Shown here one piece after another: positions 57,001 through 64,000 of a stretch of 64,000 nt of DNA (the first letter of the stretch is position 1; every line of letters begins with the position of its first letter). The translations under genes were made by a program, and so were the position numbers. The stretch lies in assembly GCA_035048495.1 (NCBI GenBank), contig CM068544.1, positions 11,898,138-11,962,137 of the forward strand, read 5' to 3'. Origin of the DNA: Euptelea pleiosperma. Taxonomy: Eukaryota > Streptophyta > Magnoliopsida > Ranunculales > Eupteleaceae. The notes beneath the pieces are model-generated. The model did not search any database. It worked only from the letters and a program-made list of their open reading frames with translations, and had not been told where the DNA came from.

Positions 57001-60000
57001 GCAGCGTTGAGGAGCAATAGAACGTGGGTGGGAGAGATGAGAAGCGTGGGAGAGTATGAAGAAAGGTGTGGCGTTTCAGGCGGTAATGGAGAAGTGGGGC
57101 TGCTGGTTCGGGCGGAGCTTCAGGCGGTGGTGGAGGAGAAAAGAACAGCAGCGTTGGTGCTGCTGGGTGGTGGTGCTTTGTAGAACAGAGGAAACCAGCA
57201 TCCAGGTGTTGTAGCAGCAAGGTGAAGACGTTGCTGGTCTACACAGGTGGTTCCCCGGTAGAGAAGATGGAGAGGGGCGGAGAGGTGCGCTGGCGACCGG
57301 AGTTGCAGCCTGCAACTCCGATGAGGACGTGAAAACGAAAAACTAGAACGGCAAGAAGAAGAAGACAGAGGAGAGAAGGAGAAAAAAGAAGAAGAAGAAG
57401 AAGAAGAAGAAGAAGAAGAGGAGGAGGAAGAAGACTTACCAGACGGCCGGAGTTGCCTGCAACTCCGGCGAGAGAAAAGATGAAGAAGATGAAGAAGAGG
57501 AGGAAGAGAAGGAAGAAAAAGAAGGAGGAGAAAGCGCCGAAAACGTCGGGGGAGTTTTGGGGGAAGGAGAGGAAGAGATTGGAGGGGGATTAGGGTTCGA
57601 ACGAACCCCTCTCCTTCTCCTTTTAAAGCTCCCTATTTCCATTAATGGAAATAGGGTATTTTTGAAATAAAAAAATATATTTTTTTTTTTTTTTTTATTT
57701 TCTCTTTTTTTTTTTTGTTTGAAAAATGATCCAAAAGAAGAGGAGGGTGACAGCTGCTTCTGGAGTTGGAAGGTGGAGTTGCAGGCGATAAAGGCAGTAG
57801 CAGCGGCTGGCGGTAGTGAAGAGAGTTGCAGTGACCGATCGGTGGAGAAGGTAAACTAGTAAGGATGCTGGTTTTTGTGGCAAATGTGGAGAAGAACAGA
57901 AGATGGTGGGCGGCTGCAAGTTGCAGCGTTGAGGAGCAATAGAACGTGGGTGGGAGAGATGAGAAGCGTGGGAGAGTATGAAGAAAGGTGTGGCGTTTCA
58001 GGCGGTAATGGAGAAGTGGGGCTGCTGGTTCGGGCGGAGCTTCAGGCGGTGGTGGAGGAGAAAAGAACAGCAGCGTTGGTGCTGCTGGGTGGTGGTGCTT
58101 TGTAGAAGAGAGGAAACCAGCATCCAGGAGTTGCAGCAGCAAGGTGAAGACGTTGCTGGTCTACACAGGTGGTTCCCCGGTAGAGAAGATGGAGAGGGGC
58201 GGAGAGGTGCGCTGGCGACCGGAGTTGCAGCCTGCAACTCCGGTGAGGACGTGAAAACGAAAAACTAGAACAGCAAGAAGAAGAAGACAGAGGAGAGAAG
58301 GAGAAAAAAGAAGAAGAAGAAGAAGAAGAAGAAGAAGAAGAAGAAGAAGAAGAAGAAGAAGAAGAGAGGAGGGAAGAAGATTTACCAGACGGCCGGAGTT
58401 GCCTGCAACTCCGGCGAGAGAAAAGATGAAGAAGATGAAGAAGAGGAGGAAGAGAAGGAAGAAAAAGAAGGAGGAGAAAGAGCCGAAAACGTCGGGGGAG
58501 TTTTGGGGGAAGGAGAGGAAGAGATTGGAGGGGGATTAGGGTTCGAACGAACCCCTCTCCTTCTCCTTTTAAAGCTCCCTATTTCCATTAATGGAAATAG
58601 GGTATTTTTGAAATAAAAAAATATATATATATATTTTTTTTTTTATTTTCTCTTTTTTTTTTTTTGTTTGAAAAATGATCCAAAAGAAGAGGAGGGTGAC
58701 AGCTGCTTCTGGAGTTGGAAGGTGGAGTTGCAGGCGATAAAGGCAGTAGCAGCGGCTGGCGGTAGTGAAGAGAGTTGCAGTGACCGATCGGTGGAGAAGG
58801 TAAACTAGTAAGGATGCTGGTTTTTGTGGCAAACGTGGAGAAGAACAGAAGATGGTGGGCGGCTGCAAGTTGCAGCGTTGAGGAGCAATAGAACGTGGGT
58901 GGGAGAGATGAGAAGCGTGGGAGAGTATGAAGAAAGGTGTGGCGTTTCAGGCGGTAATGGAGAAGTGGGGCTGCTGGTTCGGGCGGAGCTTCAGGCGGTG
59001 GTGGAGGAGAAAAGAACAGCAGCGTTGGTGCTGCTGGGTGGTGGTGCTTTGTAGAAGAGAGGAAACCAGCATCCAGGAGTTGCAGCAGCAAGGTGAAGAC
59101 GTTGCTGGTCTACACAGGTGGTTCCCCGGTAGAGAAGATGGAGAGGGGCGGAGAGGTGCGCTGGCGACCGGAGTTGCAGCCTGCAACTCCGATGAGGACG
59201 TGAAAACGAAAAACTAGAACAGCAAGAAGAAGAAGACAGAGGAGAGAAGGAGAAAAAAGAAGAAGAAGAAGAAGAAGAAGAAGAAGAAGAAGAGGAGGAG
59301 GAAGAAGACTTACCAGACGGCCGGAGTTGCCTGCAACTCCGGCGAGAGAAAAGATGAAGAAGATGAAGAAGAGGAGGAAGAGAAGGAAGAAAAAGAAGGA
59401 GGAGAAAGCGCCGAAAACGTCGGGGGAGTTTTGGGGGAAGGAGAGGAAGAGATTGGAGGGGGATTAGGGTTCGAACGAACCCCTCTCCTGCTCCTTTTAA
59501 AGCTCCCTATTTCCATTAATGGAAATAGGATATTTTTGAAATAAAAAATTTTTTTTTTTTTTTTTTTTTTTATTTTCTCTTTTTTTTTTTTTGTTTGAAA
59601 AATGATCCAAAAGAAGAGGAGGGTGACAGCTGCTTCTGGAGTTGGAAGGTGGAGTTGCAAGCGATAAAGGCAGTAGCAGCGGCTGGCGGTAGTGAAGAGA
59701 GTTGTAGTGACCGATCGGTGGAGAAGGTAAACTAGTAAGGATGCTGGTTTTTGTGGCAAACGTGGAGAAGAACAGAAGATGGTGGGCGGCTGCAAGTTGC
59801 AGCGTTGAGGAGCAATAGAACGTGGGTGGGAGAGATGAGAAGCGTGGGAGAGTATGAAGAAAGGTGTGGCGTTTCAGGCAGTAATGGAGAAGTGGGGCTG
59901 CTGGTTCGGGCGGAGCTTCAGGCGGTGGTGGAGGAGAAAAGAACAGCAGCGTTGGTGCTGCTGGGTGGTGGTGCTTTTTAGAAGAGAGGAAACCAGCATC

Positions 60001-61467
60001 CAGGAGTTGCAGCAGCAAGGTGAAGACGTTGCTGGTCTACACAGGTGGTTCCCCGGTAGAGAAGATGGAGAGGGGCGGAGAGGTGCGCTGGCGACCGGAG
60101 TTGCAGCCTGCAACTCCGGTGAGGACGTGGAAAACGAAAAACTAGAACAGCAAGAAGAAGAAGACAGAGGAGAGAAGGAGAAAAAAGAAGAAGAAGAAGA
60201 AGAAGAAGAAGAAGAAGAAGAGGAGGAGGAAGAAGACTTACCAGACGGCCGGAGTTGCCTGCAACTCGGCGAGAGAAAAGATGAAGAAGATGAAGAAGAG
60301 GAGGAAGAGAAGGAAGAAAAAGAAGGAGGAGAAAGCGCCGAAAACGTCGGGGGAGTTTTGGGGGAAGGAGAGGAAGAGATTGGAGGGGGATTAGGGTTCG
60401 AACGAACCCCTTTCCTTCTCCTTTTAAAGCTCCCATTTCCATTAATGGAAATAGGGTATTTTTGAAATAAAAAAATATATTTTTTTTTTTTTAAGTAAAA
60501 ATCTACTTTTCTGTGGGGAATCTCCCCAATTAGTGGACCCCCCGTGTTTTTGAAATTTAATTAAAATTCTTTGGAAATTCACGGGGTCCACTAACTGGTC
60601 GGACAGCGGGTCGATGATGATGGGCCCGGCTACTGGCCCACATGGATTTGTGATGTCCATTGTCTCACAAGATGATGTGACAGACGGTCTGATGGCGATC
60701 GGATGGATGGTGACTTGATTGGGACTCAGATTGGTGGATCGACGGATCTAGAGAGATCCAACTGTCCGATTGATGATCCAACGGTCCGATGGAAGATCCA
60801 ACGGTCAGAAAGCTAAGGGAGATGAGATAGAGCCGATGGGCAGGAGTTCTGGGGTTAGGTCAGTAGATTCGAGGACCGAGAGATGAAGAAAGAGAGAGAA
60901 TAAGGAGAGATGAGAGAGAAAGTATTAGTAAATAGAGAGAAAAGCACTGGCGGAGGGTCTGGAACCCTGGTCTTCACTGTGACCATCCTCACGCTTCTCC
61001 AGTAGAGTCGACTATCATTCTTTGCTGACTCATGTGGCTTTAAACGCTTTGGTCCGTCTCTTGGTCATTGGCTCTCCTACTCTCTTCGTTCTTTGGGCCG
61101 GCTTTTTGGTCTTCTTATTCAGCCCATATTTGGCCCATATCTTCTAGTCATAGCATGTGGGCTCTTTAAGCTTTGATAATGGGCTTTCCTAATCGATGTG
61201 GGCTTGCAAGTCTCGAGAATTGTCCCATCGGGGTTTCCTGCGACAGAAGAAGCGCGTAATGAGACTCTATCAGAATGACTACATGTCTAGACTTCCGAAA
61301 ATGTGTTTAATGCATGCAAATATACCATTTCGTCCAGAAAAGTGTGTTCTACGCAACACAAGAGACTCTTACGTAGAAAAGTAGATAAATAGAGTATTTT
61401 AACGTAGGAGAATGCAATAACGCTAAAAGGATAGTTGCTTAAAATAAGCACTTTTGAGCGAATATCA
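54095..61467 (-). mobile_element. Giant 7.4-kb solo LTR with internal tandem array, TSD CATTT
   Basis: On the minus strand it starts TGATATTCGC at 61467 and ends CTTTCA at 54095. CATTT occurs at 54090-54094 and 61468-61472. It is 7373 bp; removing five of six repeat units leaves about 2.7 kb, the normal length. U3 (60490-61467) and U5 (54095-54900) are like other copies, including a donor-like GGTAGGATC near 54650. Confidence 0.93.
54915..60480 (-). repeat. Six tandem copies of a ~925-bp LTR segment
   Basis: The anchor TGATCCAAAAGAAGAGG falls at 54946, 55871, 56805, 57727, 58676 and 59603, giving periods of 925, 934, 922, 949 and 927. Units are nearly identical; differences are mostly in (GAA)n, (TA)n and T-tract length plus a few point changes. 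Each unit holds two CCGGAGTTGC hairpins, a (GAA)n run, the CArG palindrome and a TTTAAAAGG TATA-like site. ORFs up to 203 codons in the array are readings of GAA runs and TC-rich sequence. Confidence 0.96.
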
Positions 61468-61472
61468 CATTT

Positions 61473-61644
61473 TGCTGATTAGTTCTAATTTGTGAATGAT
61501 TTCTTACATCCTTGAAATAATCGGACAAAACAGAATTTTTCTGAGTAATGCAAATAAGTTTTCTAGCATGTTCTGCCAAGCCCTTTTTAGCTCATTTATT
61601 TCGCAATAATTGCCAAGGATTGTCAATATGCTAGTTGGGGGTTG
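61473..61644 (+). other. End of the element 4 3' region with polypurine tract
   Basis: Continues element 4 after the nested LTR. CTAGTTGGGGGTTG at about 61631-61644 is the polypurine tract. Confidence 0.82.
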
Positions 61645-64000
61645 TGATATTCACTCAAAAGTGCTTATTTTAAGCCATTATCCTTATAGCGATGTCGCAT
61701 TCTCCTACATAAAACTTGTCTTTTCGTCGACGTTTTCACGTAAGAGTTTCTTATAATGCGTAGAGCGCAATCTTTAAACGAAAATTGACTATTTGCATAA
61801 AATATACGCATTTCGGATAGTCTAGATATGAAGCCATTTTGATTAAGTCTCATTACGCACTTTTCTCTCGCAGGAAATTCGATCGGGTGATTTTCGAGAA
61901 TTACGGGCCCACGATCAACCATAGAAGCCTAATATCAAAGCTTAAGGAGTCAACAAGCTATGACAAGAAGATATCGGCCAAGTACGGGTCAAGTCAGAGG
62001 ATCGTAGAGCCAGATAAAGAACTAAGAGAGAGAAAAAGCTAAAGACCAAGAGACGGGCCAAAGTGATTAAAAGCTGCACCAAAGGACATAAAATGATGGC
62101 TTTCGTAATTGATGAAACTGACTGAAGATTACACTGAAGATCAGGGTTCATGACCCTCCACCAGCTCTTTTGCCTTTATTTTGTATTATTTTCTCTCTCC
62201 TCTCTCCTAATTCTCTCTCCATCTATCTAGACTCTAATATCTAACCCGTAGATCATCTCATCCTACCATTAGATCCCCAGATCTACCATCCGATCCCCCT
62301 CTCCATGATCGAATTGCCAATATCTCACCATCCGATCTTTAGATTGATCATCCTAACCCTCCGATCTCCATCATCTAACCTCAGATCTTCTCTCCTTTAG
62401 CTTTATTCCATCTCTCATAGTTATTCGACCGTTAGATCATTCATCCGACCGTTAGATCATTCATCTGACCGTTGGATCTCTCCAGATTCTACGGTCCGCC
62501 AATTATGGACCGAGTCAAACCACCACCTCATCTCATCTAATTATCATAGTTCCATCATCTAACAACCCCCATGGCCTTAGTGGTCCAAAAAAAAAACCCA
62601 TGGCCAAGTAGCCCACAAGCAAATTGGAAGCCCACGGCCTTTTAAACCGTCCTAGAGCCCATGGTATTTTGGGCTCATTTACCATTTTTCCCCTGCTGGC
62701 GAAACGCACCCTAACCTACGGCCTCACAAGAGGCCTATATCTCACAAGGCCGACGGGCCAATTATCCTTGTAATGACCCATGTCCTACTATTTCTCATGG
62801 GCTCCAAAGTTCGTGGCCCAAGTCCATTGGCCCACAATCCTTAGCAGCCCACAAACTTACGGGCTCTCACAAGCCCGCATCCAAGCCAATGGGGGAAGTG
62901 GTCAACCTTGACCACTTCTCGCCAATCCCCAATTTAACTCCCACGGTTTCTCTCTTCCTTTATAAGAGAAAGAAACCGTGGGTTTCTTTTTGGTTCCCTC
63001 CCCTTGATTTCTTTCTCTCCTTCTTCTTCCTCCTCTTCTTGAAGTGTGATCGCCGGAGCTCCCCAAACTAGCAACCTTCACAGCCCAAACGGCTGGTTCC
63101 CTCCCCCTCTAAAACTCCATATCTTCTTACCCCTCTCTTCTCTCGCTTCTCATTTGAAGATTTTGGGTGGCTGTGTGACAGCCAGCACCCCCCACCTCTT
63201 TTCACCATTAACTCCGGCGAGAAGCTCGCCGAAATTGCTCCCCCAACCAGCACATCACACCCCTCTCTTCCATTGCTCCCACCGGTTGCAATTCTTCTTC
63301 ATCTTCTTCTTCTTCTTCTCATCCTTCTTCTTCTTTATTTCATCCTCCCCGGAGTTGCAACCAGCAACTCCGGCCGGCGAACACCTCATCTCCATGATCA
63401 CCGTGTAATTGTGAACACCAAAAAAAGAAGCACTTGCAGGTGCTCTTTTCGGGTTCCTCCTCACCTGCATCTCTCACAGTTGAGCGTCTTCCACACTCCA
63501 GCATCCTCCAATGGCTCACCATTTTCCTCTACCATTAGCACCGTCTGAAACCAGCAACTCCGGCGAATTTAATCGCCGGACTGGTTCTCCTTCCTCCTTC
63601 AGCGCTGCTGCTACTGGTTGGCCATCTTTCATACTCTATCTCAAGACCTGCAACTTAGTGTGCAGATCTACAACTGAACGAGTATTCCCGCCTGCAACTT
63701 CACCCCTGCATCTTGATATTCGCTCAAAAGTGCTTATTTTAAGCCATTATCCTTATAGCGATGTCGCATTCTCCTACGTAAAACTTGTCTTTTCGTCGAC
63801 TTTTTCACGTAAGAGTTTCTTCCGATGCGTAGAGCGCAATCTTTAAACGAAAATCGACTATTTGCATGAAATATACGCATTTCGGATAGTCTAGATATGA
63901 AGCCGTTTTGATTAAGTCTCATTACGTGCTTTTCTCTCGCAGGAAACCCGATTGGGCGATTTTAGAGACTTGCGGGCCCACGATCAACCATAGAAGCCTA
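61645..64000 (+). repeat. 3' LTR of element 4, interrupted and running off the window
   Basis: Starts TGATATTCACTC. It contains a tRNA-like module near 62090-62170 (box B GGTTCATGACC), three ATTCATC(C/T)GACCGTTAGATC-type repeats near 62425-62480, a TATA-like TTTATAAGAG near 62960 and a hairpin at about 63350-63375. At 63713 it is interrupted by another LTR. Confidence 0.88.
63714..64000 (+). repeat. Start of another LTR, element 3/4 subfamily, continues beyond window
   Basis: TGATATTCGCTC at 63714 and the following 287 bp match 49084-49370 and 61645-61931. The expected target duplication is CATCT (63709-63713); the far end is off-window. Confidence 0.88.

Noticed and set aside
54777..60018. 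Repeated ~166-173-codon ORFs on the minus strand, one per array unit
   Set aside because: Their similarity comes from recent DNA duplication; composition is biased and no domain is visible, and they start and end in LTR leader sequence.
59854..60465. 203-codon ORF with long poly-Glu stretch in the tandem array
   Set aside because: Reading of (GAA)n in the last unit; the same frame is broken at different points in the other five units.
54915..60480. CRISPR-like or centromeric satellite array
   Set aside because: Units are 925 bp without spacers and lie inside an LTR with intact TSD; six copies are too few for a satellite call.

Overview
The window is plant nuclear DNA, almost certainly from an angiosperm with a repeat-rich genome. 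The evidence is a spliced pentatricopeptide-repeat (PPR) gene with a GT-AG intron, surrounded on both sides by nested Ty3/gypsy retrotransposons of the Athila/Tat type, one decayed Ty1/copia relic and several MITE-like inverted repeats. I cannot name the species. There is no prokaryotic gene, CRISPR array or rRNA gene. Only one host gene is supported (PPR, 34668-36726).

Left block (1-30237) is a stack of insertions. The oldest layer is an LTR fragment on the minus strand (26304-30237). Into it inserted element 2 (minus strand; 5' LTR 21232-26303, leader, gag relic ending at 17973). Into the gag of element 2 inserted element 1 (plus strand; gag-protease-RT-RNase H-integrase, 3' LTR 9865-17972; its 5' end lies left of the window). 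Five solo LTRs then landed in these layers, each with a perfect 5-bp target duplication: 2560-5081 GGAAA, 10502-13290 ATCAC, 14290-16702 GCTAC, 21916-24446 GGTTG, 27207-29894 CTGTA.

Middle block (30238-43933): a solo LTR (30853-33404, GGAGA), two related foldback MITEs, a tRNA-like fragment, the PPR gene, another solo LTR (38440-40864, TCTAC), a 160-bp tandem repeat and a Ty1/copia pol relic.

Right block (43934-64000): truncated minus LTRs, an integrase tail with 3' region (element 3), a broken LTR joined directly to the leader of element 4, which is a non-autonomous Athila relative that keeps only gag-tail and protease-tail coding, and its 3' LTR at 61645. Element 4 is split by a giant 7.4-kb solo LTR (54095-61467, CATTT) that contains six tandem copies of a ~925-bp LTR segment.

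The most interesting signals lie inside the unusually long (2.4-2.9 kb) LTRs. They are: a tRNA-like module with box A and box B 44 nt apart followed by T6; a 26-bp perfect palindrome with a CArG core beside the TATA box; about 29 copies of a CCGGAGTTGC hairpin with covarying arms; a conserved U5 hairpin and splice donor; and a covarying hairpin just behind pol. The LTRs fall into three subfamilies: one carried by most solo LTRs, one by element 1 and 30853-33404, and one by elements 3 and 4.
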